From contig JAGTXZ010000005.1 in assembly GCA_018398575.1 (NCBI GenBank), positions 434,001 to 498,000 on the forward strand: 64,000 nt of DNA, written 5' to 3'. Every line of letters starts with the position of its first letter. Positions within the stretch are counted from its first letter, which is position 1. The DNA comes from Ampelomyces quisqualis (taxonomy: Eukaryota; Ascomycota; Dothideomycetes; Pleosporales; Phaeosphaeriaceae). Under the pieces are notes generated by a model. The model worked only from the letters and a program-made list of their open reading frames with translations. It did not search any database and was not told the origin of the DNA. The position numbers and the translations under genes were made by a program. This document shows, in pieces, positions 12,640-25,559 of the stretch.

Positions 12640-12985
12640 TAGTGCAGTACTATACAGTACTATAGAACACTATATAGCACTAAGTAAAATTCTTACCTTC
12701 TAGGTTTTTGTATTATAGTGTAGGTAACTTACCTCTTGTATATTATGTTAGTAGCACTCTCTTTAGTCTAGCAGGCAAACTTAGCTAAACCTACTAGTAC
12801 TATTGCAGTAGACAGGTCTACTATACAGTACTATAGAATACTGTGTAGCACTAAGTAAAATTCTTACCTTCTATATTTTTATATTATAATATAAGCAACT
12901 TACCTCTTATATATTATGTTAGTAGTACTCTCTTTAGTCTAGCAGGCAAACTTAGCTAAACCTACTAGTGCTATTACAGTAGATA
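12640..12985. repeat. Tandem duplication, 171-bp unit x2
   Basis: Two adjacent copies of a 171-bp unit, each containing ACTCTCTTTAGTCTAGCAGG (12757 and 12928) and CTATACAGTACTATAGAA. Differences are mostly C/T and G/A. Confidence 0.85.
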
Positions 12986-13599
12986 AGTTACATAATAAAG
13001 CTGCGTTAGAATGTTTACGTTGTATACTAGCGTCTAGCAGTTTACGTAGAATTATAAGAAAGTTTTTTATGCGTCTATAGTCTTATTAGCAAGAGAAGCT
13101 GTTTGTTACCTTTTATTCTTTTATACTATATTGTTCTATTATAATTCTATATTATTTGTTAGTGCATCTAACGCTCTAGACTGTGTGCTACTAGCGTAGA
13201 TAGTAGTTAACAGATCTTTATAGTGCACGCAGCTTGCAGCTAGTAAGAAAGTGTATAGCAGCCTACTTTTGTTATGCATTTTAATATTAGTTTAAGACGT
13301 TTATATTTTTAACTAAATAATTCTGCCTTATATTTTATAGATTTGTTTGTAAAGAGATTAGTTTTTTCTTTTTAACGCTAAGTTTGCTATTAATATAGTA
13401 GTATTCTTTTCTTTAAGTGTTCTCTCTTAGTATTAGTAACTAATGTTGCAAATTGTGTAGTACGCAGTATCTTATAAAGAATACTGTTATTGTCTGTTGT
13501 CTTATATTCTTGTATAATAGCCTTGTCTCTTATTAACATATCTTGTAGTGTAGTATCTCTACTTAGTGCTAGTATACTAGAGTGCTTAACTTCCTACGC

Positions 13600-15180
13600 T
13601 GCTGTTCTGCCTAGATGTTACTATGCGTGTATAATTTCTTAATAACCCTGCTCTTTTAGTTGCATAGATTATGTGCTACTACTTTAGATTATTTATCTAG
13701 TCTTTAGCCTAATATAGTTAGTGCTAGGTAATTATTCTTTAATTTTAGTGTTTACTAGGCTAATGTTGTCTAGTTATTTTAGTTAATGCGCTAGCTAAAA
13801 TACTAGAGATTGCAAGCCTTGTAAGATAATTTGTGCAATAGCTATTCTTGTTCTAGTTAAGTATAGTATTGTTACGCTTTTCTAACTGTAACTACACTAT
13901 AACATTACTTTTAGTTTTTACGCTTACAAACAGCCTAGCGTTATCTTATTTTAGGTATATAGCATTCTTGTGTTTGTATTAGCGTAGTCTTACTACTTAG
14001 TTACGTATATCTTTTTAGCGTCTGTCTTGTAGCTCTGCAGCTATCTATTTTATAGTTACCTGTTACAGTACTTCTAGCTTGTTAATATATTACCTATTAT
14101 TTATAGTAAACTTTTACTAACCTATATATACTTATAGTTAATCTATTATGTCTATTACTTTGCAGTGTAATAGTCTAGAGAGTAACAGTACCTTATAGTT
14201 CTTCTCTATCTTGTTTAGGCTGTATATTGCAACAATATAGTCTAAGAGGTAGGCTAGATCTTTGTAGTTAGGATTGCGCTCTTTAAGTAACTTAATAAAG
14301 CTCTTAACGTCTATACTATTAATAACGCGCATGTCTTTAAGCTAGTTAACTAAATTGTTAAGCTTATAGTAAGTCTCTTAGAAGTTAGCTATATATAGCT
14401 GTAGGCTGTAGTATATATTTAGATATGTTAAGATCTACTAGCTACTGTATATAGTCTTAGCTCTTATCTTATTATACTACGCGTAATATCCTTAGTAAAT
14501 AGCGTAGATAATATCTATTGTCTTAGTAGGATATTTACCTATTATGCTTTTTTCTACTGCAAAGTATAAGAAATAGGCGCAGACTTTAGCCTTTTATGCG
14601 CAGGTAATGCTTTAGTCTATTAGTTAGTATAATGTTGTGCTACCTATAGGCAGAAACATAACTCTGTTATATTAGTAAGCATTATAACCTCTATTGCTAT
14701 AATAAGCTTATAGTACATTAACACTATACATACTAAACGTTTTGCAGTAATTAGTAGCTTATCTAAAGCTTAGCTACTGCGTGTTTGTAAGGTAAGAACC
14801 TGTTAATTAGTAACAATACTTGTCTGTTTATGTAGTTATTAAACTATTTTAGCTATTCTAGCATAATATTAGTGTCTATCTAGGTAGAATTATTATCTTA
14901 ATAGACATAACTAAGACTATAGATATTTAGGTTCTTCTTACTGTCTATACAAGTTGTATAGTTTAAGAATTCTATAAACTATAGAAGTACTTAGTCTAAG
15001 CTATCTGCGTTTATACACAGCACACTAGTTATATACTCTCTGTCTAGTTTAGGTCTAGCTCTTAGATTGTCTGCTAATATATATTAGAGTAAGTGTTTTT
15101 AGTATATACTAGCCTTATCTATGTTATATAAATTCTTAGGCGCGTATCTACTTACTATGTTGCAAATCTCTTCTATTATA
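13600..15180 (-). pseudogene. Unidentified protein-coding remnant in TE1
   Basis: A continuous minus-strand frame of about 500 codons, interrupted only by TAG/TAA of RIP type. The best preserved stretch (14138-14332) is fully open: it starts MRVINSIDVKSF, contains ERNPNYKDLAYLL and ends HCKVIDIID. Further upstream IGKYPTKTIDIIYAIY and downstream KFTINN are readable. Many Asn and Lys codons sit where Asp and Glu might be expected after G-to-A change. I do not recognise the family. It lies between the helicase remnant and the transposase, and on the helicase strand, so it could be a second accessory gene of TE1. Confidence 0.45.
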
Positions 15181-15949
15181 AGCTTAGTGTTCTTAACTGT
15201 TATACTACTATAGTTACTTACTGTTTTTGCAAACTATTTATATAACTGTACGCTATGTTATTATTTATATATAGTAAGCTATCTGTTATTAAACTCTAGT
15301 ATTTTGTAGCTATTGTATTTAGGCAGCTGTTACTAAAGTTAACGTGCAGTTTTGCGAATTATGTTGTTAGTAACATTAATATAGGCTGCCTGCAACTCTA
15401 TATACTAGTTATTTAGAGCTGCCTTAAGAGTTTCCTATTGCAGACGCCTATTATGCGCGTAGTTATAGCTAGTGTATTTAGTTTTATTGCTGTCTAGGTG
15501 TTCTTGCGTTGTTAGAAGAATATTAGTTATATTATTTAGTTACATATAGTAGCAAAAGGCTCTAGTAGCCTATATAGCAAGTTGTTGTAGTATTAAATAC
15601 AAAAATAATACCTTATGTTTGCAAACCTTAACACGTTCTGCAATAGTCTAAGTATAACTATATTACTAGTTAGGCGTTAGACCTTAACTTATCTATAAAC
15701 TAGGTAATATAGGCTTAATGTTGTAGTAGTAAAATAACAGTAGAAACTAGATGTATTTACAATAAGCAATCTACTGTCTAATATAGTAAAGATAATACAC
15801 TTGCGCATGCTAATACTCTAGTAGCTACTTATAGTATTTAATATAAAATAAAATCTAAACTTAGCCTTAAACCTATGCTAGTATTATTGTAGCACTAATT
15901 AGTTACTTTAAGTACTTATTACAGTAGATAGCTTGCAATTAACGCTAAC

Positions 15950-16218
15950 AGTACTCTCTAGTAGATAACAGTTATAGATAGTGCAACGTAACTATAGCTG
16001 CTAGTTATTAAAAGAGCCTGCTGTAGTAGTAGGTTGCGTATAGCACTAGTAGTATTTTCTAGTAGACAATAGTTACTAACAGTGCAACGCAACTATAGCT
16101 ACTAGTAGTTAGAAAAGCCTGCTGTAGTAGTAGGTTGCGTGTAGTACTAGTAGTATTTTCTAGTAGACAACAGTTGCTAACAGTGCAACGCAACTATAGC
16201 TACTAGTTGTTAAAAGAG
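15950..16218. repeat. Tandem array, 101-bp unit, about 2.7 copies
   Basis: The unit contains GTAGTAGTAGGTTGCGT (16023 and 16124) and AGTGCAACGCAACTATAGCT. Copies differ mainly by transitions. Confidence 0.85.
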
Positions 16219-16829
16219 CCTAATTATAGAGATTAATATGTTTAAAGTGTTTGCTGCCTTATATACTATGTATAAGATTTATAAAGTATTACGCATTACC
16301 TCTTATACATATTCTTTTCTGCTAAGTGTCTCTAAGATAAACAAATATAGGCCTGTTATTTTAATTTATATAGGTGTCCTTTAAAGTCTTAGTTGTGCCT
16401 ACTAGTATAGTAAGTATCCTTTTTGTTACTAGCTAGCAGTATTTTAGTGTAGATAAGTTTAATACGCGTAACTTCTTTGCGTTAATAGAAGTTCTTAAAG
16501 CTATAATAAAGCTTAGTAACAATAGAAAACTTAATGTTGTGTAAGTTGTAGTTAGAATATCTTAATATTTAGACGTTAGATTACTACTTGTAGAGTCTAA
16601 TAGAAATATATTATATATAGTATAAGAGAGGTTATAGCTGCTTAGGTAGGCTTTGCTGTTAAAGAGCCTAATAAGAGTGCTAGGATAGAAATATCCTAAC
16701 AAACAACTGTAACTCTACGTTGTCCTTAATTTTTGCCTGTAATAATATATAGACAAAAGCATGTAAATTGTAGTTGTATCTCTAATATCTTCTAGTTACT
16801 TAATAGCATAAGAATTGCGTTCTTAAGTT

Positions 16830-17440
16830 AGGCTAAGTTATTAATATATATTGCAGGATATAACAAAGTTATTATAATAACAGCGCTCTTAAGTTAGGCT
16901 AAGTTATTAATATGCGCATTAGAATGCTATTATAGCTGTTGTTATAGAGATTCTTACTTTTAAACACGCTATAAGGTATCTTAGTTAAGTAATAGTATTG
17001 TAGGATATAATAAAGTTGTTGCAACAACAGCGCTTTTAAGTTAGGCTAAGTTGTTAATATGCGCATTAGAATGCTATTATAGCTGTTACTATAGAGATCC
17101 TTGCTTTTAAATACGCTATAAAGTATCTTAGTTAAGTAATAGTGTTATAGAACATAACAAAGTTGTTGCAATAATAGCGCTTTTAAGTTAGGCTAAGTTG
17201 TTAATGTGCGCATTAGAATACTATTATAGCTGTTGTTGTAGAGATTCTTGCTTTTAAACACGCTATAAAGTATCTTAGTTAAGTAATAGTGTTATAGAAT
17301 ATAACAAAGTTGTTGCAATAATAGTACTCTTAAGTTAGGCTAAGTTATTAATGTGCGCTCTAGGATGCTATTATAGCTATTGTTATAGAGATTCTTGTTG
17401 TTAAATACGTTATAAGGTATCTTAGTTAAGCTATAACATC
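16830..17440. repeat. Tandem array, 147-bp unit, about 4 copies
   Basis: TTAAGTTAGGCTAAGTT recurs at about 16889, 17036, 17183 and 17330, with a partial copy at 16833. Each unit also holds AACAAAGTTGTTGCAA and GCGCATTAGAATGCTATTA. Confidence 0.88.
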
Positions 17441-17719
17441 TAAACAGCTACTAAAAGGTCTATCTAGGACATAAATTTACTTTTATACTAGTAGGCTAAG
17501 AAGTAGTATAGGTGTAGTGCTAACAACATAGTAAAGCTTAGTTCTAGATTTTTAAACTACATAAACATATAGACATAATAAGTATAGTTTTAGTTTTGTA
17601 AGAATAAAAATATAATAAAGGATTAAGTCTCTTAGACTTATAAGAAATATATATACAAAGATAGTAACATTAAATTAGGAGTATAAGTTACGTGTTAAGA
17701 AGTAGCTATATATATAGGC

Positions 17720-18025
17720 ATATAAGTAAATTTATCTCTAGTTTTAAGGTTAGGAAAGTGTAAGGAGGCGCAAGTATATAATAGATAAAAATAACACTAG
17801 GTTCTATGTATGTTTTAACAAAAGACTATTACTTTAACCCTAAGACTAGAGATATATAGGTAAATTTATCTCTAGTTTTAAGGTTAGAGAAGTGTAAGAA
17901 GGCGTAAGTATATAATAAATAAAAATAATACTAAGTTTTGTATATATTTTAACAAAAGACTGTTACTTTAACTCTAAGACTAGAGACACATAGGTAAATT
18001 TATCTCTAGTTTTAAGGTTAGGAAA
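17720..18025. repeat. Tandem array, 134-bp unit, about 2.3 copies
   Basis: TAAATTTATCTCTAGTTTTA recurs at about 17727, 17861 and 17995, followed each time by an AAGGTTAG block. Confidence 0.88.
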
Positions 18026-19919
18026 ACGTATATATAGTAAAAGGCAGAGGGTAGCTAGCTAGTAAGGCTATTATATACTCTATTAGCGCTAATAGTTTAA
18101 GAGTAAGCAGTACGTAGATGCGTTTAATATATAGCAGTTTGTTAACAGTTTTTATTACTATTTAGCCTTTGTTATATTTGCATATTAGAGTAAGTTAGAA
18201 TAGTAGTCTCTAGTAAATAACTATTCTATACTATGCTAGAGAAAGAACATAAATTAGATCTGCAGGTATTTTAAAACTAAAAAAGATTAAATATACTAGC
18301 TGCTTAGAACATTAGTTAACACTGTATATAAATTATACTTATTATTTCTTACTGTTAAGTAATTGCCTATACCTATTACTAGTCTTACCTATAGTATATA
18401 TAGTACACTATTCTACCTGCTTCTATCTATACTAAGTCTAGCTACCTTGGTACAGGTTGTATATTAGGCTGCTAGAGCTACTAGTCTATTTTTTTTATAC
18501 TTTTAAACCTTGTACGTGTCTACTTGCAGGTATACTTACCTTTTTAGGTGTTTAGGTTCTACTGTATATATTCTAAATACGCAGTAACTTGTTTATTCTA
18601 AGGTGTTAATATTTTTTAGCGTAAGAATTATTATTAATATTAATCTTTATTAAGCTGTGTTAGCTAGCCTAACTAATCTAGTTATTAACAAGTAAGCTCT
18701 AGTATAATAATGTAACAGTTGTTAGAGTAATAAAAAATATTAAAGAAAAGAAAAATATTAGTTGTTGCGCCTACAACTGTTAGCATAGTTCTGTATACAG
18801 GTTAGGTAACTATTAGCTATAGTAGACTTTAGTAAACTACTGTAGACAACAGACTGTGCAGCACAAGATAGATACTGCTAGTAACTACCTTAACACTACG
18901 TAACTAATATTAATACTGTTTTTGCACACTTAGTCTTTTTATATCTAAACTATAGAGTTATGTATAAATAAATTAGTAATAGATTGTATATACATACTAT
19001 ATAGCTTTTATACTAAGATGTACACAGAACTTATTAAACACAGTACTTAATGCTAGACGCGTTGCTACCTGCTATCTAATAATACGCTAGTTATAACTCC
19101 TAACACTATAATATAATAGCACAGCTCTAATAGCTATAACGCAATAGATGCTACTCTAGACAATACAGCACCTACTTTATACAGCAACACCTTATGTAAA
19201 CGCAACTACACTTTAGCTAAACATAAAGTAATAGAGTAGATAGGCCTAATATTAGCGTTTATATAAGGATAGGACAAGCTGTTTAAGACAGTAAGTAGAC
19301 AGCACGCTAGCAAACCCTTTAGTTTAGAAACAGCAGATATAAAGTAGTAGGCTACACGCAGCTAAACAGCACACGCATACTAACACTAATAAGAATAATA
19401 TAGTAGAGCTCTTTAGTTTACTTTTTGCACTAGCGTTTACATTGTAGCTGCAAAGAATAAAATGTATATTAGGTAACGTTAACAGCCTCTTTACTAATAT
19501 ATAGCTATATAAGCTACATTTACAGCTGCAGTTCTAATTAGAGCGCTAATAGCAATAGGCTATATTAAACATTTAATCTAGGCTATAAGACAACGTATAG
19601 ATACATAAGAACGTCGCGATTATATCTAGGTTATTAAACCTCTAACCTAACTAACATATATTTATATACTAGGATATTATATTACAGATTACCTTTATAC
19701 TTAGTTATTGCCTATTTACTAATAAGATAGTTTATGTACCTAGCTGTTTATTTACAAGTATGCCTAACAATCCTATAAGAGTATATTACAAACTACACTT
19801 AAGAGATTAGAAGTAGTTAATATAACAGCGCTTACTAGATAGTACAACCCTTATGCTAGTTATACTAGTAGTAGACAAAATATAGTTGTCTATAATATCT
19901 GGCAACGTAGCAGTATAGC
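18026..19919. other. RIP-degraded sequence upstream of the transposase
   Basis: AT-rich DNA inside TE1. Short readable stretches occur on the plus strand from about 19060, and the transposase may begin here in another frame or exon. I could not establish a continuous frame before about 19920. Confidence 0.4.
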
Positions 19920-21021
19920 TAATATATGTTACTATTAGAAATTTTAACTATAAGGCATAACAACGCAGAACAACACCTAGAACACTACTAGCTAGATTTA
20001 TTCTAATAGCTAAGCTTCTAGACTCTATTCTAAAAAGTAAAGTATATTATTACTGTATAGGCAAACTGTTGTTACGTAAGTACTAACTACAGCGTTAATA
20101 ACAGAAGGTTACTATAGAAAACAGAAGCTAACTAGCAACTGCAGCACTTAAAAGAGCTACTAAATATAGCATACAACTAGAGTGTACTAACTAACAGACG
20201 CAATAGTGTTACCTAACTATTTATACAATTCTAGCTAACTATAAAGAGTAAGTGCTACTAATAGGTGTAAAGAAAAACAGACATTATACTTAATGCGTAG
20301 TACTACTAGATAAACAAGAGAACTTGTGCAACAAATATCTATAGTAAATAAAAAAGTATACACGCTTGTAACAGAGTTGTTATCTTAATAAAGAATATAA
20401 GGATTATATTTATTTAGTAGAGTGCTTTAGCTAGAATTACTATAACTTTAATATATATAAGTTATTAGCTATAGATATATTATATTTACTACTTAAGAGG
20501 TTAGTTATAAAGATATTAGAGTTTACAGAAGACATGCTAATAGATATACACCTTAGACAAAAGAAGAGCTAAAATAGTGCTGTAGTTCTAGTAGTAAAAG
20601 ACAATAGCTGTGCCTAGTTAAATAAAAGGTTCTGCTAGGTTAAGTATAACACTAGACTAAAACAGTTTAATAACAAGAGAGCTTTTACAGAAGTATTACA
20701 GTAGACTATTGCAGAACAAAAAGCAGTAATTTACTAATTTGTAGTAGTAGTATCTTTTCTGCTAGCAACTAAGGCACTATACGTGTTACATTTTATCTAG
20801 GCTGCGTGCAATCTGCTAGTACTATTATAATATAAGAGTTATAACAAAAATACATTAGAGTATATATTGTTAGCTATTAAACAAATAGATATTCTAAAAG
20901 AAGAGTTTTAACCTTTTAGACAGACGCAAGAAGAAAAAAAAGATTTTAACTACTCTAAATAGCACGCACTAACCTATATTATTAATAATATCTATATATA
21001 TAAGGCTCTTAATAGTATATA
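19920..21021 (+). pseudogene. Plavaka-type transposase, segment 1 of 3
   Basis: One plus-strand frame is readable from about 19920. At 20160-20300 it has a Cys-containing block followed by a YKE-stop-VLLIGVKK stretch, matching the ADYPEQ..L.GxK signature of these fungal transposases. Then comes a CVVLLDK block and a LLAIDILYLLLK helix (DILH..KG in the family). At 20620-20720 it reads LKQF...LQWTIAEQK (family LKxF..G...L.QWTGxEYK). It ends FNYSK-stop-HALTYIINNI (family FNxPKxHxxxHY...I). DDE-type transposases of this kind cut and paste their element. The segment ends inside a codon at 21021, where gypsy element E is inserted. No start was identified. Whether the nearest clade is Plavaka or the related KDZ group needs a profile search. 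Confidence 0.78.
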
Positions 21022-21279
21022 TATAAGAGGCAGACCCTAAGAGTAGATACCAGGAAATAAAGACGTGAATTTGTAACCTATCCTAATTGCTACCTAGAAG
21101 GTTTTTATAGTCCTAAGGCAGTCTAGACTAAGGGGTTTAGGCGCTCTAGTCTAGAACCGTTTTTAGTGTTCTAGCCTAGAGGATTTTTAGCGTTCTAGTT
21201 TAGAACCTTTTTAGTGTTCTAGTTTAGTAAGCTAAGGTTTTTCTGTAACTAAGAACTAACTAGGCAGCAGCCTGTTATA
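21022..21279 (-). repeat. 3' LTR of element E
   Basis: 258 bp, starting TATAAGAGGCAGACCC (TG mutated to TA) and ending GCAGCAGCCTGTTATA. Paired with 28793-29050. Confidence 0.92.
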
Positions 21280-21479
21280 TAATCCTTCTACTCTGGCGCT
21301 AGGCGCGCTTAGACCTGCGCAAACATTAAAACAAAAATTACTCTACTTAGATCTATTATTCTACACTCTTACTTCTTTTTTTAGGTAGTACTATATACTA
21401 TATTAGCCTTGCCTTCTATATACATTGCTTACGCGTTACCCTTCTTATTAGCCTACGTATCTCTCTTGCCTATGCTGTT

Positions 21480-23250
21480 ATCTGCAAAGATACTAAGCCT
21501 ACACACTTCTTGCAGTTCTCTAGCTAAGCGTTATACTGCTAACTTTTCTATTATAAGTTTTACATCTAAGGCGCTAAGCTAGGTCTAGGCATATTACTAA
21601 CTAGTAATAGGACAGACTAGATATTATTATTAAGGCTAAGCTTAACCTACTGTATTGTTTAGGCTGCGCTATTACTTAGCTTAAGAGTAACAAGTCTAAG
21701 TGCGCAATTACTTGCAGTAAGAGCACCTGCTCTTAGTGCAAGGACGCTTACATTGCGTACAGGCCTGTAAGTTAACTACTATATTCTCTTACTTTCTAGG
21801 TTAATTCTAATAGCTTCCTAGATTAACAATTACCTTAAGATTGTAGTTATTTTGCTTTATAACGCGCTTACTTGCAATCCTAAGGTTAAGTAGCTGTTAA
21901 CGTAGTATACAATTACTAGTCTCTAGTCTAACTTTGTTAACAAGCTTAGGGCTGCTTAGGCAAAGTCTTGCAGTAGCAATAAGTCTAGCTACTAGAGTCT
22001 AACGCGTAAGGTTAACAAGGTTAATATCCTAGTAGATATCTGCTAGCTCTTCTAGCAGCTTCTTGTTAAGCAGAACACTATTATTTGTAAGCTTAATAAT
22101 ATTAGCGCTAGTGTGCAGCAGCTCTATACTAATATAAGTTCTTTTTAATTTGTTTCTCTTCTATTAGAGTTTGTTTTCCTAAGGCGTTATGTGCATTCTA
22201 CTAACATTTAATTAGGCTAAAGAGAACAACATATAGATCTCTAGCGTAGGCTTCTAGGTTTCTTACGTTAGTAACGCTCTCTACACTACTAATAGGCTGC
22301 TTTGTTACCTTAATATAATAGAGTCTAATATCTATAAGAAGCCTACGTATAACGCAAAGGTGTAGGCTAAGACTAATTGTTTAGTAATAGCAACTATTAC
22401 GCCTTCTAATAGTAGAGAGGTAGGCTCTAGCATATAGTGTCTTTGCTGTAGTTCCTGTATAGCGCCTATAAGCAATTTCTGTAGTAATAGACTTTCTTTT
22501 GTAGTCCTTACCTTTGTCTTATTACTAAGCCTAGACCTTATAAAACTAATCTTATATTCTTTAATACTGCTTATGTATTAGACTAGATGTTGCGCTCTAC
22601 ATCTTAGGCTTATAGGTTTTTGTAGCTATACCTCTTCTGCGCACGCTAACATTCTTGCTAGCCTTTGTAGTCTAGCGCAGTCCTAATACTAGAATCCTAT
22701 ACCTTTTCCTTAGGTTTTTCTAGGCCCTCTAAAGATTTGTGCTACGCTGTGTCTTAACTAGCTATTGCCTAGCTTAAGTAGCTAAATATCTAGAGTTAAT
22801 CTAGGCTCTTTCTCTTGCATTCTTTAGCTATTAATCTGTTAACGCTAAGCTTCTAGACTCTTCTCTTTTTATTCTTAGGTTATTCTAGGCGCTTAGTAGG
22901 ATTGTTGCGTTAGTTTTCTTATTTGGCATTTAGGTTCTTTATGTCTAGAGCCTAAAGACTGTTAACTGCTAGTTATATCCTAGCTGTTAACTAGCTAGGG
23001 CAGTTACAGGTTAGCTAATAGAATAGATGTAAGCATCTTCTTCCCTCTCTGCCTTCTGCTAGTACTTCTAGTCTTAGGCTCTATCTATTGCAGTATTCTT
23101 GCATACCCTCTATTAGTTACTTTCTAGTATTAGGTATTGTTTCTAAACATAACTAGGTGCGCTGCTGTATTATTTCTTATGCTTTAGGTTCTTCTTATAC
23201 TTGTCCTAAGTTTATCCTTTTTCTACTAATCTCTTCTATACATAACGCTG
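21480..23250 (+). pseudogene. Antisense Cys-cluster ORF remnant at the 3' side of element E
   Basis: This lies between the pol genes and the 3' LTR of element E but on the opposite strand. The plus frame shows Cys codons at 21701, 21713, 21728 and 21737 (C-x3-C-x4-C-x2-C) in the context SNKSKCAITCSKSTC, followed by AYIAYRPV. Downstream it is Gln/Leu-rich if TAG/TAA are read as former CAG/CAA. It resembles a small DNA- or RNA-binding Cys cluster, but I do not recognise the family. Element D carries a comparable antisense Cys-cluster frame in the same relative place (35270-35830). Confidence 0.45.
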
Positions 23251-25030
23251 TTATCTGTCCTTATACCTATTGTGCGTACTTGTAATTCTTTTCTCTTCTC
23301 TCTTTTCTCCTCTAATATGCTTTATTTAGTAGTTAGAAAGGGCAGGCGCTCTACTAATAACCTATCTAAGTCTTATTCTATTCTAGTATTGTCTAGCTAT
23401 TTAGTAAGGGCTATAGTGTTAGCAACATTTACTTGTAGTTTCTATATTAGTTCTGTATATTCTACCTATTTTATAAGGTACTGCAGCTATATGCCTTGCC
23501 CTTTTTTCTTCTACTATTCTGCAAAGATATAATTAATAAGGAACTTATTATTAGTTATGTCTTTATTCTCTATTATTGCTTCTAGTTGCTAGTTATTAGA
23601 CTTCTAGTGTAGAAGCAGATTACCTGTATTAAGCTAGAGGCAGTTAACGTAAAACCTTAGGTGCACCCTAGAGAGTACGCTTAGCTCTACAACGTGTAGA
23701 AAGATAACCTTTATAACTGTATATTTTCTATTTTTCTAATCTAGCTTTTTTAAAGGTCTTTTGTTAGATATAAAGCAACTGTACTAGAGCTATACTTTAT
23801 CTCTTGCACAGAGTTTTAGAGCTTTCTATCTGTAACAATTAGCCTAGCGTTTCTATTCTTATTATGCTTCTACTATCTTTACTTATACGTAGTCTATTAT
23901 TTCTTTTATCTTAGTTACTATTACTTTAGCAGTAGCCTTTTTATTGTTGCTAAACTAGTGCTAGTTCTCTATAGTCTATTCTAGGTCTAACTAAATAGAG
24001 TCTGTGTTGTACCTATGCTAAAGAAAGAATAGGCTAACGCCTATAGACGCTGCATTTTATCTAGCTATTGCAATTTATGCTAGTAGGCATAGGGCAGCCT
24101 AGTTTAACTAGTTCTAGTTTATAAAAGCTCTTAAGTAGGCTTCTACTGTACTGTTTATTTGCTTTGTAGCGCTATCTGTCTAGAGGTAGTATGCTGTTAA
24201 GACTCTTCTTTGTATTCTAAGCTTATTGCAGAGTAAAGTCTAGAATTTGCTTATAAATTATAACCCTCTGTTAGACACTATAGCGTCTAAGAGCTAGTAG
24301 TAGATAACTACCTGCTTAATAAATGCCTTAACTATAATAGAAACTTCTAGGTCTAGAATAGGTACAAGCACTGCGTTCTTACTTAGCTAGTTAGTAACTA
24401 CTATAAGGTATAACATTCTGTAGCTTAGCAAAAGGCCTACAATAAAATCTACTAATAATTTCTTCTATATCTAGACTAGGAGTAGAAGTAGGCGTAGCAG
24501 TCCTTGTTTAAGTTTCTTCTAGAGCTTTAACTTACTACACACTGCGTAGTTCTAGACAAACTACTAGATGCTTAAGAACATTCTAAGCCAAAAGTAGTTT
24601 CTTACTAATATTGCGTATGTGTTTTCCTTGCCTAGGTACCTAGTAATTAGAGAGTTATATGCTTCTAAGATAATGTGCGTTTATAGGTTTACGTATTCTA
24701 GCACCTATTTGCGCTCTCTATAGAGTAGGCGTCTTAAGTTATCTAAGCTATACTCTGCTAGAGAAACTTTTAGGCTTAGATACAGAGAGAATTTTTGCTA
24801 TCCTGTTCTAACAGCGTTAACTACTAATTAGTAGGCTTTATCTATACAGACAGCCTGTTCTTACAATTTCTTAATAGTAGGCTCTGTTAGTCTCTTAGAG
24901 CGTTTGTTTGTGTAAGAACTTTGCTTAAGCATAGTCTTGTATAGTACTGCAGTTTCTTTAGTAGTATCTAGAGCGTCTCTTAGTATAAAGAGCTTTCTAG
25001 CACCTTAGTTATAGGCAACGTTCCTCTTCC

Positions 25031-25425
25031 TTAACGCAGTATCTTTGTCTGCAAGCACGTTTTAGAGCGCTCCCTTTCTAACTATAGAGTAATTCTTAGT
25101 ATTTTAGCTTTAGGCAACGTCTCTTTCTTTTAACGCAGCGTCTTTGTCTGCAAGTACGTTTTAGAGCTACTCTATTTTTTCTTTTCTCTGTTATAGTGCA
25201 TTCCTTTGCTAAGCTGCAAGAGAAGTAGTTAACGCAGTATCTTTGTCTGCAAGCACGTTTTAAAGCTACTCTGTTTCTTCCTTCTTCTGTTGTAGTATAT
25301 TCTTTTGCTAAGCTAAGAGAAAAGTAGTTAACGCAGCATCTTTGTCTGCAAGCACGTTTTAGAGCTACTTTATTTTTCCTCTCCCTTGTTATAGCAAATC
25401 TCTCTGCTAAGCTGCAAAGAAAGTA
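25031..25425 (-). repeat. 99-bp (33-codon) tandem repeat in element E pol, 4 copies
   Basis: TAACGCAG(T/C)(A/G)TCTTTGTCTGC recurs at about 25031, 25131, 25230 and 25329. The period is a multiple of three. On the coding (minus) strand each unit reads NVLADKDAALT, so this was a 33-residue protein repeat. It lies between RNase H and the integrase region. Confidence 0.75.
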
Positions 25426-25559
25426 GTAAGTACTAGGTCTTCTTTATTTTTAGTTTCTAAAGTAGAAGTAAATAATTAAAAGGTCTAGGACTATACCTGC
25501 GCGTCTGCTCTTTCTTAAGAAAAATCTTATTCTTTCCTAAAAAGGGCATCTGCTCTGCT

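Noticed and set aside
23272..23532. 86-codon plus-strand frame in element E
   Set aside because: Lies antisense to the expected integrase end of element E and has no motif.
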